Position numbers and translations under genes: made by a program
The notes under the pieces: model-generated
Seen by the model: only the letters and a program-made list of their open reading frames with translations
What the model was told of the DNA's origin: nothing
The model's database searches: none
Origin: Hymenolepis diminuta
Lineage: Eukaryota > Platyhelminthes > Cestoda > Cyclophyllidea > Hymenolepididae
Direction of reading: 5' to 3'
Length of the DNA stretch: 64,000 nt
Assembly: GCA_900708905.1 (NCBI GenBank)
Contig: CAADRB010000004.1
Location: 1,342,518-1,406,517, forward strand
Shown: piece after piece, positions 35,401 to 50,400 of the stretch
Numbering within the stretch: position 1 is the first letter of the stretch
How the letters are laid out: the number at the start of each line of letters is the position of its first letter

Positions 35401-38400
35401 ACGGTCGTCCTTAACTTCTCTGACGGAATCCTTCCTTGGGTCTGTAGGAATTGCAGTCCTGCCATTGATGTTAAAAGAATGGACAATCTTTATAGAAATG
35501 GAAGCCACCACAAAATCTACACCTCGGTTTTTTATTAGGGTTGTTGGGATAAGTTTGTTGTGTCTGAGGCTGCGGCACATTCTCAGTTGATCAGTCGATT
35601 TCGGGTTTTTTGATTTGGCATGCTCGAGTTTCATTGCTTTCAACCATGTTTGAGTCGGAATTGAGGCTCCGAAAGTTGTTGTATTCATCCACCAGATGAT
35701 GTAGCATAACATCTTGGTTCTTGTATAAATCAGACAACTATTTCAGACGTATTCCCGCATAACACGTGGAACGAAGACCCTGAATTGATCCTCCTTCTGC
35801 GACCCAAACGAGAATGTGTCGCTCATTCGATTCACGATGGCTATATACTCGTGAATATCTTCACCTTTGTCTATGGCCAAATTTAGGAACCTAAAACGCC
35901 TACTGAAAAGAGAGATTTTGTCGGCAAGCACCTCACACTTTTCGATCGTCTTCTCAGATATCAAATCCTTCGACGAAAGTGGTAGGAGATGAACCAGGTA
36001 GAGGTCGTGGTCACTTTTGTTTAACTTCTGGAATAGCTTGGTGATTCGCATTTCGTCTGACAACCCTGCCATTCGATTTTCAAAGACGTCCCGATTTCAG
36101 ACATACCACGTCGCAAATATTTCACCTACAGAGGATTCATAATGGAACTCACCAACATTCTTAACGTAGTCTTCGGGATTCTTATCAGGTTTCGATAAAT
36201 TCATTTGTTTTATGATGCTTCGAACAATCGTCGCAGTTTTCGCAATTTCGAGTCTGCCATTTTAGTCTTTCTGTCAGTTTGGGATGTTTAAGAGACATTG
36301 ACGGACCGAAGTAAGAATTTAAGTTTTATTGTATCTTCGGCGGTCTCTATATACACTATAGCTTTAGGAAACAGAGTACGTTCTTGAAAGTCATCCTTCT
36401 GTTAATGGACTGTTTATTAAATCTACGGAAAACAGACCTCCGAAAGCGCGATTCCTTCCTTAAATATACCTCATGGAGTTAATTATTTACTCTCTCGCCT
36501 TCTAAATTTGGGTACATTGGGTTTGGCAATTTAGCGGTTCTGTGATGAGAGTTTAGTCATTCTAGGCTTGATGGTTAGCCGTTTAATAATGTGGTCAACT
36601 CAAGTAGCAGTTTGAAACGCTAATTGTCCCTCAAAAGGGCCATTTGTAGAAAGAACTTAGACTATAAGCTCTCAATTATCCCTTTTTCAACCGTTCAGTT
36701 CGTCTAAAATGGTCAGGAGACAATTGCAGTAGCTGCGTTTTATTTCATGGCAAAAATCGGACTGTATATAAATGTTTAGTGTGTAGCAATGTAAATTACG
36801 TCCCAACGACGTAATGTCTCGTTTTAATTTGGGCTCAAGTGCTTATTCACTCCGCCGCAGTCGACGGGATTGTATTTTGGCAGTGGCTAGGTAGTGCATA
36901 TAACGTCTGTCTATTTTTAACCTCGAGGAAGGTCTCCCCCTCTCATTTTTTTCATATTCATATTATTTCGTAGATTATCATAAATTATTTCCTGCCGTCA
37001 ATCTGTTCCACTTTGAGATGTTAGAGGCATCATGTTCGATAGAAGCTTTGTTTAAAACGCTCCTGAGTTTATTATTATTTTTATTTTTGTAAACCATTTC
37101 TAATCCATTTGATGTTGAAAGAAAGCTTACATCTTAGCTAATAAGTTTACAAGATTGGGCAGGAGCACCAACCCCATTTTCATAACTAAAAAAAGGTTAG
37201 TTAGTACGAATTGCAATTTTCAGTCAATGAGGTACAGATTTTTCTATTTTGTAATGAACTTACCTTACTCTGTAATTGTTCTGGTCATGGAAAAGATGTA
37301 GATGATCAAGTCAGCATTCACACACTTCTCATATGTCTGGTGACAACTATAGTTCCAACTATTGATATTTTTGGTACCGAAATAGTTTGTCGTTCATGAC
37401 GCTATGGTCAACGTCCACGTCTGCCAAATTTGAGGTCTCGAGGTCGAACACGAGTTTACTTAAGTTAAGCGCTACTGACAATTTCCTTAATGGGATGAGA
37501 ATATTTTATTTCTTATGGATATCTTTGGCATTATGGCCGATATCTCATCCACGAAGAAGGAAAATATCTTTTTATTGTTATAGTGAAAACTCATTAGCGT
37601 TCAATTCCGACTATGCGCAGGATATCGTAATTCATATTAGTTCACTTTAAAAATTTAAGGATTAATAGTCATTTCAAAAATAATGGGAAGAAAATATAAA
37701 ATATTAATATCGCCAAGAGAAAATATTTAATAATTATTCGTTATTGTATTTTAGTGTCCACTTATTGTTTAGTTGATTAAATTATGCCCTTTCGATACAT
37801 TTATCTCTTAATAGCCGAAATCGGCCAGCTGATACTATCCGAGAGACTTTTTAAATAGCGGAGCCTTATATACCATAAGATTTTCCTTATTTTTTTCTCT
37901 GTGTTAATCCCAAACAGGATACTTAGATTGGTTTCAGAGAGGTTTGAAGGATATTTCGTACATGAGTCCCTTTTAAAAAGACCATGTCTAAGGGGTGCAT
38001 AGCTTTCACTATATTGGAGGATTTCAGTCTTTTACTTAACTCTAGCTTCGAGTTTGGCCTCTTTGTTCTTAAAATCTTCATTCTTTGAAAATTTTGGTGT
38101 TTAGCTGGAACCTAGCTTTCAGGGTAAGCGGATGAAAATTGTAGTTGATGTTGGTTTTCAAGAATTGAAAGATGTTCAAACTTTCCCATTTCTGGGTTTT
38201 ACAGATGATGGTGCTAAATCATTGGTCTCAATTTTACGAGGGTTGGTTACTTCTTTATAACAAAAATGTCTAGCACAATTGTCTTCAATTGTTCAGATCA
38301 TCTTAAAATTTCTGAATAATTTTAACTTTAGCAACAAATTAGAAAGAAATGAAGTCTCGTTTATATTATACGAGATATTTATATCTAAGTGGGATAATTA

Positions 38401-41400
38401 TAAGTTGCTAAGATCGCTCTTCCCCCTTCAATCGGTATAAGTTTGTTATCTCTGTCAGAAAGTTTTTTTGTAGCTAATTTTCACTGTCATTCTGGATTAC
38501 ATTTTACTTGCATATATCTCTTATTGGTTAAATTTACGCATTTTAGATCTACGGTTGTCATTGGACGTCATATGGACTGTCCTACTGCGGAACTCTGTAA
38601 TACCTTTATTGCACCATCGAAGGTGAGTGTTGTTGATTGTTTCAGTTTGTTCTCTCTACCTTATAATACCCCTTAGGTTCATTCATTTATCCTAAAAAGA
38701 TTAATACAATTCGGGGGTATTTTTGCATATAAATGTTTACCATTTATAATTTTATGGGAAAATCATCTTGATTGTATTTCCCACAGCGATTCGTACTTTT
38801 CTCTCCTTTCTGTGAAAGAAGATTGTTTCAGATTATAGTTTTCTGTGATAAACAAATCGAATTTCTTCCATTATGTGATGGGAAAGCGCTTTGTATCTTA
38901 TACTGACTAAACCATAACGGCAACCTCGTGTTGCCAAGTAAGCATATAATTCACCAATTGGTCAAATGTTTTTAAATCCCTTAGCAAAATTGGCTCAATG
39001 TTTTCGATCAATCGGATCAGATAATTATAGTTTAGGATTACTTAATGCGTACGCTGATAGTTTGAATCATTAGCTGCACTATGCTAAAGCAACCTGCGTA
39101 ATATCAACCACTTATTCTTTATCTATCAGATTTTAGCCATGGACTGAGATTGTATGAAAAAACCACTCCATTAAATGGCCTGAATAATCATCTCTGAACA
39201 CCGTAAAAATAACCACCAATACTCAAGAATCTAGGAGAGAGATTCTGAAGCTTAAACTTTATAATGTTGAGCAACGGTCACTCTTGGCGCCTGTCGATAT
39301 ACACCTTTATGACGCTGTGATAGACCAGTGTCAGAGGAAGAATTAACTGACACGAAGGAAACCAAGACACCTCTATACTATTGGTATTAATTTGAGAATA
39401 AGGAGAGGATTAAGTTTAACAATGTGACATGTCCGTCTGTCAAGGTCTCAACCTTGGAAATTCATCGGCGTCAGAAAAAAAAGATACTTCGTAACCGAAA
39501 ACTAAGAAAGAAAGCATCCTCAAATGGTCTTGTTCTACTTAACGTATGTTATTATTAGTTGGTACGTGTTAATGCATTTTAAATCTTATTTTAACTCCCT
39601 TTAGGAAAGCATTTACCAACACTCATCTTGAATATAGGGGTAGCATCATGGAGCCTTCCTGGTGAAAAACTCGATTTCTTCCTCCCCCCCCTTCCTTATA
39701 AGCCAGACTTAACCAGCGCAGTTGATCATTCCGCTCACTCTATGTGCACCTATCGGCATCGAATCCGTAAACTCTGACTTTGCGGAGAAGCACGTTAGCT
39801 GCTGTGCACACAATTCAAGTCAACTTAATTATACTCAAATAACATTTGATATTCATTTGTCCTTTTAGATTCCACCTTCATTCTCCTCACCTGCTGACTT
39901 CTGTGAGCCATTGGGAGTTTTAAATCCCGAGGGGTATGTAACATCCTCCTCCCATTGTCTCGCCGTAGGAGGTGGAGCCGCAATTCCTTCCTCGAACAGT
40001 AGTACATTTGGTGGCAGCAGCTTTTGCTCCAAATTCCTCTCCCGCAACTCCCGACGCAAATCCCTTTCCTCATCAGCGGGTTCCTCTGGTTGCTCTCCCT
40101 CGGCCTTCCATACGTCTTTTACACCCATTTCACCTACTTCCTCCGGGTTGGTATTTGGTTCTAGGTTTTTTGGAAGTCTTCTTGGAGGTAGTGGCAGCAG
40201 CGTCTATGGCAACTCGTCTTACACTGTTGGTACCGGTGTTGCTGTAGGGTCCCAACAGCAGTCTCATAAACCGCAGCGAAGGCTGTTTATAATGAGACAT
40301 GCGGAGAGAGTGGATATTTGCTTTGGACGAGCTTGGACTACTCGCTGTATTGATAGGAGAGGTACGTGTCTTGTAATGCGTTTTTTACATACATCGATTT
40401 AACTGAGGGTAGGGTTTCTAAAATTCAATGTTTGAAATGCAATAAGAAAATCGGGAGAATTAATGACAATATAAGTAAAATAGACATGGCTGAAGATGTT
40501 GGTTGATGGGATCATTTCGTTGTTATCATCAAGTTCAGTTGAGAAGCATAAATAGAATAGCATTTGAGCACTGTCTGAATCCTGTTATACTCTCATCAAC
40601 TTCTGTAAGTCATTTTCCGATTAAGAGAGCTGCATACCCGCAGATTAGCTTTTTTCACCATATTAGTCACATGAATAGGTATTTTACGTTAAGTAAGACG
40701 ACTGTTATACATCAACTAATATATCGCAAACTTATCAAACCGCGGGAAGTTCTGCTAAGTTGGAATGTCGGAAATGCTTTGCTTGATTGGAAGTGGGTAA
40801 TGCTAACCATTCTCCCAATTGATATACTTGCATATATAACACTATGTATAAATTTTTAAATAATTGAGAATTCCTTTCGCGAATATGGCCATCGCTACAT
40901 GTAGGAATTGATTTGAAGGAAGCGAAAATCTGAATTTCTCAGGTCCTCGAAATATTCTATTTTGAAAACCCTTATTACTATCCACGATATAGCAAACACT
41001 TCTATGAATTTAAACCTGAATATGGGAAAAGGTAAAGTAGTCAGTTTAGAAATTAATCGCGAAGAGACTTACGTAGAATTAAGTAATGAAGTCAGGGACC
41101 TCACCTTTTTCGAAATATGAACTCATTGGGCTGTTCACTGTTTCATCACAGGTATAGTTCGTTGTGTCATGTCCGAAACATTTAAAAGTTTAAACTTCAT
41201 GATTTGACTCATGCACAATGTTAAGAGTTCGTCGATCTGTTAATTTAAATTTAATCTAGTGCTTGGTGTTGTCATGTTGCGTCTTTTGACACCAAAAGTC
41301 AGCTGGATTTCGATGGCTGATACGATCTGTAAATAATTGAACTTTTATGGATCATATAAACATTAACCCTATTCGTCCTTCAGCTGTGCCATTTTTTCCC

Positions 41401-44400
41401 GTAATAATTCTCAAACCTTTTCTTGGACATTCTACAACCTTACCGACGAAAAACTCACATACTGCTATTCCACTCTTGTTATTTGTCATTTCTTCCGTCT
41501 TTAAAACGTGTATTAAGCACCGAAGTCCACATTTCTGGTCTTCTAAAGTGCAAAGAGCAGAAGGTAGAAAAATATCGATTCTTACTGCAAAGATCACCAA
41601 AACATTTGTTAAATACAGGCTCCAGGTTTCAAGTTTCGTGTTAGAAAGTTCTTCCTTCAATTAGCCTCGAGAATTTAATCTTTTTGTCCTTTAAATAAGT
41701 ATTGTGGTTGTAATTTGAGGTTTTATATTCTCTGACTTAGGCTTTCACAAACGGATGACAGATTCGAATGGTATAACAATACGCTATTGTTTTCACTTAT
41801 TGTTAGTTGTTGGTGAGATCAAAGATAGAAATCAGAGATGGAAATGTATGTTGATGTTACATTTATGTATCCTCCAATTGGGGCTCCTTTTGAACAAACA
41901 AACATCTGAATGTATCAAAAACTGTATTTTTCTGTCCAAATCATGTTCTTAATGTGAACATTCCCTGATATTTTTCGATCAAATGGTTTAATAATAAAAC
42001 ACGGGACTGCTAAATTTATAGTATTAGGGTATTATAAGCGAACATAAATAGTTTAGTGAGTTTGCCCTCATAGTCAACCTCTACTATTATTTCACTTAGG
42101 TCTCTACCATCGACTGAATCTTAATATGCCACCAAGACTGCCAGTTCGGGAGGACATTATCGATCACACTCTGGACTCACCCCTCACTCAAATTGGTCTC
42201 TTTGTGGCCGGGGCTTGTGGCCGCGCATTAGCTGAATCCGGTGTTCGTTTCTCAGCCTGCTACGTCTCCCCGGCTTTGCGATGTGTCCAAACGGCCTGCC
42301 ATTTGTTGAAAGCTGCTGGGCAGGTCAGTGCTGTTTTAATACACCCCACGTTGTTGTTTAATTCTGCTTTCTCATCACAGACGTGATTGATGAATGATGT
42401 AGCGTAGTACGTCTAGTCACGAGATTTCACTTTCCCATGGTCTGCATGTAGGTACCGTCTGGACAGTCTGATTTCTGAATGTCTGTTGGATCGTCCGATA
42501 TGTGGGTCATAGAGCATGTATACGCCCCTGTCTGTTAAAAAATTAGATTTACGGCTCCGTCTGTGAGTAAGTCCCCGTTGAAAAATTATACACTTTTTTC
42601 CTCTTTCCGGTTGATTAACTCTCGGGTACTAAGTGTTTTTCCCAGAAAATTTTCCTGCTGTGAATATGTCTATAGTGGTATCCGGTTGGCCTTTAGTTAT
42701 TGTTATTGCCCATGGTAGTACAAAATAACTTGTACAAATTTTAATCATGGAGAATAAGAGGAACAGCAAACGAGTTTAGTAAGGAATGAAACGGGGTAAA
42801 GACCAAGAAGTTCTCTTATCTTACTTCAATTCTGCAGCATTAAATTACGCATATTCTCATAAGAGAAAGAGTTCCCCCTATGTGGTTCCAGTATTCAGTC
42901 TTCATAATTTGAAGTCCAAGTTCATGGGTGAGGTAGTATTCACAACAATCAAACCTTGATAAACTGGTTTATTTAATTCCAATTCGTGCCGCCTCGATTT
43001 ATTTGTAGCATTTTACTCCTTTAGTAAACTTCTGATCATGCTTTCTTCTGCAATCAGACAAATTTGAACTGGTTTATATATGCGAGATTAAGAAAATACA
43101 AGCCTTTGTTCTTGAAAAAATAACATTTACTATAGTTTTCACTTGTCTTGAAAACTGAGTTTCAGTTGAAACCTAATGAAATGAAGTTTTTAAGGATAAA
43201 TTGACCCTTGGCGAAACTGCACCTACGTAGAAATTTTGATTTCACCTTTCTCCTCCCTTTGGTAAATATTACATTGAAATCTATGCACCCTCTGTACAAC
43301 TCGAATCTCTGAAACGCCCTTTTTTTCAAATGGATTGAATACGAATACAAAATAACTGTAGCATATCAAAGCAGCTTTTTCGGTGATGACATAGGTCTAT
43401 TTTAATTCCTCTTTGATGCTGCTAGTTTTGTCTTTCATTGGCAATGTATTTCTTCTCAGTTTCTATTCTTTGTTTGCTTATTCGCTTATGGATCTTTACC
43501 GTTTACTCTCAAAGGCAGAAATTCATAGAAAAAGCTGTGCTACATCATATTTCTGTCGTCAGTGCCACAAGTGCTACTTTACGCACGTCGGTTCCAAAGA
43601 CCCCACATTACTATTCTTCACGTCCTTTGCCGCACGCATTCTATGTCACTCCAAATAGACCACACGACAGTTGAAATATAAATTAGATAATCCGCTATCG
43701 GAATATTGAAGTCAATCGTAATTTAAAACAGCCCCAATTTGATCAAGGCACTATCAATCGGTCTTTGGACTTTGTGACAAACTAATATATAGTCTGTGAG
43801 GTGTGAGAAGGAAGGACGATTATTCGAATGTCACGGGTTTGGTGCCCATCACTGCACTCCCAGTGAATGGAATAGCTAACCACATTGGTTTACGTCTGGG
43901 TAATAATGGGGTGGTAGAATTCGAGTTTCTCATCAGCGAGGCTCTAAGATACTACTCACGCCACCCAAATTGAGTTTTGGGAAGCGCTATACAAAATAAG
44001 CTCGGGATTTTTCATTACTGTATTTACAAGAAATTTTATCGATAGTTGCCTTGTTCTTTGCAAAGTTTGCATGCTTGTTACTGGTATTTCATTGTTAGTA
44101 AATGTAAATAAAGTGAATGGCAACTCAGTGGGTTCAGGAAAAAATCTATTTGTCTTATTGTCAAATCCTCCTAACCGACTAATAGAGTGTCGTTAGAAAA
44201 AGTAGAGGTGACTATTTAATTCACATTGAAACGTTTACGCTGAATTCTACAAAAATTACCTTGTCTATTATTTTAACATATTGCATTGCTAGGTATTTAT
44301 TACAGGCATTTCGTTGTTAATGAATGTAAACTCACTGGTATCGAAATATAATCATTTCCATCCTATTGCCGGAACTTCGAGATAGATTGATAGAGAAGAA

Positions 44401-47400
44401 GGAGCTATTTTTTTGTTATAATGCCATTATCACATTTGCACGGAATTCTGTCGATAATTATCTTTCCAATTTGGGAAGAAAGAAAAGAAAGAAAAATAAA
44501 TTTCTATAAACTTGCTACGGGTGTTTCATGGTTAGCGGATGTAAACTTACTATAATAAAGACGTGATCGACCTGTCTAACAGACTGATAGATGCTCAATG
44601 AAAAGAGATGAGAGTCACCGTTCGAATGACATCTTAACATGAAATTGTATAGAATACTACCTTGTCTATTATAATAACATTTCTAACTGCTTGTTAATGA
44701 AGTTTAACCGTTGGCCTATGTAAATTCACAAATCGAGACAATTCATCTGTCTGGACCTATTGTCTGAACTTCGGGACTGTTAGTCACTGAAAGGAGCGAA
44801 GGGAGATTTATATGACAGTTGCACGTTTATGCGGAATTACACCAAAAATTGCCCTAAAAGTTATAAAAGATTGCATTTCTAAATGCTTGTCAGTGGATGT
44901 TAACTAATTCATTGTGATCTAGGCAGAATCTGTATCCAAACTTGTTGATAGATGCTCTATTAAACGGACAGAGTATTTACTTCCAATTCTACCGAAAATC
45001 GTATTTCTAGTGTAATCTTTATGAAAGATTGCCTTTCTAAAGGTTTTTTACCAATATTTCTTTGTTCATGCATGTAAGCACACCGCGAGTGAGACATGAT
45101 CCATCTGTTTGAACCTACTGTCGTAGCGTTGAAACTGATTGATCGGAAAAGGTAGGGTTATTTGTTCGAAATGTCGCCAAAATCTATTGAAAACTGCTAT
45201 GTCTATTGAAGAAGAAATAATTTTCATTTGGTTTTTTAATGCCACAACGATTGAGACATAATCAATCTAAGAGTCCGGACTTTGTGACAATAGTAAATAA
45301 CGGTAATCTTTCTATTCTTATCGTAGCTTTTACATTAAGTTTTGATCGTACTTCTAACCATTTGTTATGGGTATTTAGTTGTTAGTGCATGTAAACCTAG
45401 TGAGATCGAGACGCACTCATTTATGTCTTGATCTACTCTCCAAACTTTGAGGCAGACTATTTGATAAGGAAAAGGGAGCGTGAAGGTTATTTGCCTGAAT
45501 TTCATTACCTCATTTATACCGACTTCCTCAGAAAAGTGGATTGATGATAAATACTTGATTCCTAAGTGCTTTTTCTGTGTTGAGATATGTAAGCTCCACC
45601 ATCTATCCATCTGCACCCATTGTCCCATAGACAGATAGGAGGGGAACGTGGTTGCTTAAGTGACATCCTTATATAAAATTCCACCTAAAATGCGCTTGCC
45701 TACTATAAAAGAATAAATTTTCAAGTGCTTATTACTGGTGTTTCAGTGTTTTTAATGTGTTTAACCACACTGGGATCCAGACACTATCGATCTGCTTGAA
45801 CTTCGAGATTGTCGGTCGATGAAAAGAGAGGAGGTAGGTTTATTTTTCAGTGGTACATTTGTATCGAATTATGTCGAAAATCGTCTTGTCGGTTATAAAA
45901 GACTGCCTTTCTGAATGCTTTTACCAGTGCTTTGTTATAAAATTACTTAGAACAAGACGGGATTGATCTGACTGAACCAGTCCAGACTTTGCGACATACT
46001 GATAGATATTTTATCTAAAGGAGTGGATTCGATTTACGTTGTGGGATTTCTACTGTAAGCTGTCTTGTTTTATTAAAAGTTATATTTCTTAGTACCTGTT
46101 ATTTGTATTTCATTGTTAGCTAGTTTAAAAGATGTCTTTTAATCGAGACACGATTGACCTATCTAGACTACTTTCGAATTATGGGTAGTCGATTATAGGA
46201 GGAAGGAGAGTTCAAATGCTATTACTAAATATGCGCGAAATTCCACCAAAATTGTAATATCAATTATGGGTATATCTTTACGTGTTATCAGGTGTTTAAG
46301 ATCGTTTTAAATAAAAACTTTATAAGGTGTAATTGAGTAAATAGATAGTATTCATTCATATATCCTTCCATTTTTTATTTTCTCTTTAAATAATCCATTT
46401 CATGACACGAGAGGGGATTCTGTTCTTCAATTAACCTGACCGATCAAACAAAAACAATCTATCACGCTTGTCTAAAGGTAAATTTTTATTCTCCTGATTG
46501 TAGAATTCTTAACCGGTCTTTAGTATTAATCCTCATTATTGGTCATTCGACCCTGACGTTTTTTTTAAAATGAACTCGCTTATCCGTTTTATGGCTTGCC
46601 ATTCGCTAATTCACATTACAAAGTGATTTTTATGTTTACTCAAATAAATGATTTATAATCCCCTGAATTGAAAAGGACAGGTTACTCCAAATTCTCAAAC
46701 TTGAAATAACTCCTTTTTCGCTTAATCATTTATATTTTATTGTTATCCACGGTCGACGTAACATAACATGGTCTTTTCTCTCCAAAAAAAGCTCTTCAGG
46801 CATATCTTACCGTCTTCCCACGCTCTTTCCACTCATCCTTTTAAACCAATCAATTTCCTGAACACGAGGCTATTTCTTCGACTATACCAACTAGTATTTT
46901 CATTTTTGTTTCAGGTAATTGTAGTTTAATGCGACCAAAGAGCAGAAACTACGAATATTATCAATGGTCTAAGTAAAATTCATTAAAAGATTTCTGAACG
47001 CAGTGCGCTTTTCGAGTAATAGATTTTTCGATTACTGTTTTTAGCTCGCTCCTAGAAATAAAGTCTTCGCATTGGTGTATCAGTGATTAGTCAGTCTCCT
47101 ACATCTTAGTTACATATGGACAGTTATTCTTTTTTAGTAAAGTGAGACCGTCGTTTGAGCTCTCGTAGCCATAGTATGTGTTGTTATAGCAATGACGACA
47201 GCTTTGTATTGATAGCTTAGGATCATATTGACGTAAGCTTTGACAGCCTTTCGAATATGGATAAACATTGTGAGAAACCTCTCCTTATGCATTCTGTTCT
47301 GCTCTATTTTGGTGCTTTCCAAGCATTTTAGTGGCAGTTTCGTGATTTACACTCACCGGCCCAAATGAGCACTATTCACAGGCACGTACACCGCAAATTC

Positions 47401-50400
47401 GCAAAGCAATTTTCGTTCCTTTGTTCTTGTACAAGGGCTTGCGTATACATTTTGAGACGCTTTCTTTGCTTACTCATATCGAAGAGGAATATACGCTCCC
47501 TGGCTTTCTAGAATGTGTCCTCGATCTCTTTTCTTCTCTCCCTCTCTATTCAGGCAATGCAGATTTTGCGCCTGGGAAGGACAGAAAGCATTTAATTCGT
47601 TTAAAATCTTCTCTTAGTACCCCATCATTAATCGCATTTGTCAGACGAAAATGGATTTCGTAATGTTTAAATATCACTATTACTTTTCAATAGAGGAAGG
47701 CATTCAGTTCACCTGGACCAAGTTTTGAAGGCTGTAGGGAAAAATACTTGTTTGGATATCGGATTTTCACGAACCACTTGTTAATTTGACAGCAGAAGAA
47801 AATGAACATCTGGAACAGTACACGTTTAAACGATTGAGTAGTGATTTTTATAATTTAAAGCGTATAGAGATATGCATTTAATCACTATCACCACGTTACA
47901 GGTTTTGATGAGTGTGAGATTGCGAGAGTTGTGCTCATGCTTTAATCATGATAATAAACGTTATAATTTATTCAAATGGTGGTGCGGGGGTAAAAGTGTT
48001 TGTCTGCGAATTCGATATCTGTAGAGCACGTCCAATGAATGGAATGACAAACCGTATTGGAGGTAGCAGAGTTTGCGCCTCTCATCAAGATATCTGCTCA
48101 TCTATATAAGGAGTGCTGGAAAGCGCTTAAGAAAATGATCTTGGGAGTTACCATTATCTTATCTTATTTTCCTTATCACGTATTCTTTAATCAAATCATC
48201 GATTAATTTCTAAATGAAGTAGACATTGAGAACAAGCATAGATATGATCAATTTTTACATATATTGTACATGCTGAAGTTCTGACTGGGGGAGGGGGGCC
48301 TGATTATAAATTTTGACTGAAGTCGTGTAATATTTAATTGTTTGATTTAGGTTTTACATTTACTTTCTCATGTTCTGTTGTTCCAAATATCAAATTTCCG
48401 GGTTTCCATGGATTTCTGAGTGAATTCATCTCCATTAAGATTGGATCAAATTAATTAATCTGGTGTGGATCTCTTTGTCCTGAAGACTTTCATATCTGTT
48501 ATATTAAATGTCAGTTTTCAAAAGCGATGATAGATCAAATTCTTCTGGTAGTGGAAGAAAGCCTTCAACCGCATCTGATCAAATTCGAAAGATCAGGTGG
48601 TTGTTTCATTTCCGTCTTTTAAGCTGTGGCTAGTTCATTTTAAATAGCCCAGATATAATTAGATGAGTTAGTTCCTATTCCCTGGCAAGGATTGATATCT
48701 ATATTAATAGATTCACCCCCTCCCCCTTTTATTCAATTACGAAGCGAAATTAAACTAACCTCCCCATTTGCTAGAACGTTAAATGTGATGTCATATTTGT
48801 CCCATTTATATTAGGTCCATTTCGTATCAAAGGCAAAAGTTGGGTAGGCAGATGTGTCCCAAAAAGTAAATATTGATCGGTTTCTTTCCGTTTTTTTTGC
48901 TTGAGATATTTGTGAACCTTAACCTTAGTTGGAACCCAGCTTTTTTCTTACAATTCTGAGTGGATATATACACTACGTTACCTTCTAATGAACAGTAGGT
49001 AGTATTCGTTATTTTATAATTTAATTAATGATAAAAGGGAGGGAATGGAAAAATGCTGAGAGTAAATTCAGGGTATCAAGGAGTCTTACTCCAATTGAAT
49101 TCTATATTTGGGTTATACAATATTCGCCTACTACGTAGTAAATTTCATTATTCTTCACCTGGATAAGTGAACAAATTTCCGTCCAAAATACCTAATGCAT
49201 ATTGACCAGCTGTTTAATTATGATGGCCGGCCGTGGCACTTCAGTCCATTTTTATTCCAAAGGTTAAACAGGCTAAATGTCCTCTCTTGGTATTTGATTA
49301 AGCGTAGCATAGCGTGTTATAATTGAACTCGAAAAATGTTTTGATCATTTTTACACCATCGGAATGTTCAAAAAATTTATTTCCTTGCTTCTAATAAGCT
49401 TGTCACATGGTACAGAAGTAGATGGATACCTCGATATAGGGCGTCTTAGCTTTAGACACTAACAGTAGATATATTTTATTCCCCTCATTTATGGGCCGTA
49501 AGGAGACAAGGGGAGGCTGTAACCTGATGCAAGATGATGATGCACTATGGTTGATCTGTTATTAAATTAAATAGTCTAGTTATTTAGCAATATGATGTAA
49601 GAGAGGTGGTAACGTACATAAAGAACGAACTGTTTTAGAGTCTTACCACTCTCGAAAGTACGTTGGTGACATTCCAACCTCGCTCTCGTGTAATAGGTCG
49701 ATTCTTATGTCATAAATTGACAGAGTTGGTTGTCTCAAATTTGGTCTGTTTCTCTACTTTTTACTGTCTCCTAAGCTGAAGAAATCTACAAATCTTTGAG
49801 ATTGTTAGCGAGAAGCAAGCAAATAATTTGACCCTACTCTTCTATGAGATTCACCAAGTTCATTAGACACTTTCTCTAAGTAGGTTTCATTTCGCCAAAG
49901 TGTGAACTTCATACCTTTCCGTTAAAGTAGCTTCAGAGTACCTAATTTCCTTATTTCTACGTTCATCAATGACATCTCCGTATATTAATAAAGTTAATAT
50001 GCACTTTGCACTTTGTATAGCTTTAGTTGTGTGAAAATGATCTAAGGAAAGATTGGGGAAATTCAGTCCAAGGGATTAGGGATTTTTACTTTTGTTGCTT
50101 TTTCAAAAGGTCATTTGAGTCTTGCAATGAAGATAACACTGATGTGTGGCAATTCAACTAAACTTGTCTTCCATAAAACTGTAAAACAACTGGAAATTGG
50201 GCACTGGAAGTCCTTGTTAATCAGTGCGCTTAAAGAACAGTAACCTCGTCAAAAGAATTATTTTTTTTCTGGTATTAACCACGGGATGGTTAATCATCCT
50301 GTTCACTAGACATACGCTAATGCTTTTCGATCTCACAAAACACTGCGTTGTTGTCGTGGTTAGTCCTCTCCATGTCTTATAATAGATTCAGTTAGGCCAA

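Larger units (their letters stand above)
23116..38546 (+). other. UBASH3 intron 4 (15.4 kb, repeat-rich)
   Basis: It holds at least six SINE family B copies, two copies of a 230-245 bp dispersed repeat (25177 and 33078), GA-rich microsatellites near 32100-32360 and a decayed Ty3/gypsy element at 33.4-36.1 kb, all described separately. No host exon other than 38547 was found. Confidence 0.75.
38623..39868 (+). other. UBASH3 intron 5
   Basis: 1.25 kb. It contains a short dispersed repeat at 39221-39275 and a reversed SINE family B copy at 39605-39810. Confidence 0.8.

Noticed and set aside
35330..35590. 86-codon plus-strand frame
   Set aside because: It overlaps the gypsy relic in antisense and has no features of its own.
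39820..39868. Upstream extension of UBASH3 exon 6 to fix the phase with exon 4
   Set aside because: An in-frame TAG at 39866-39868 blocks it.
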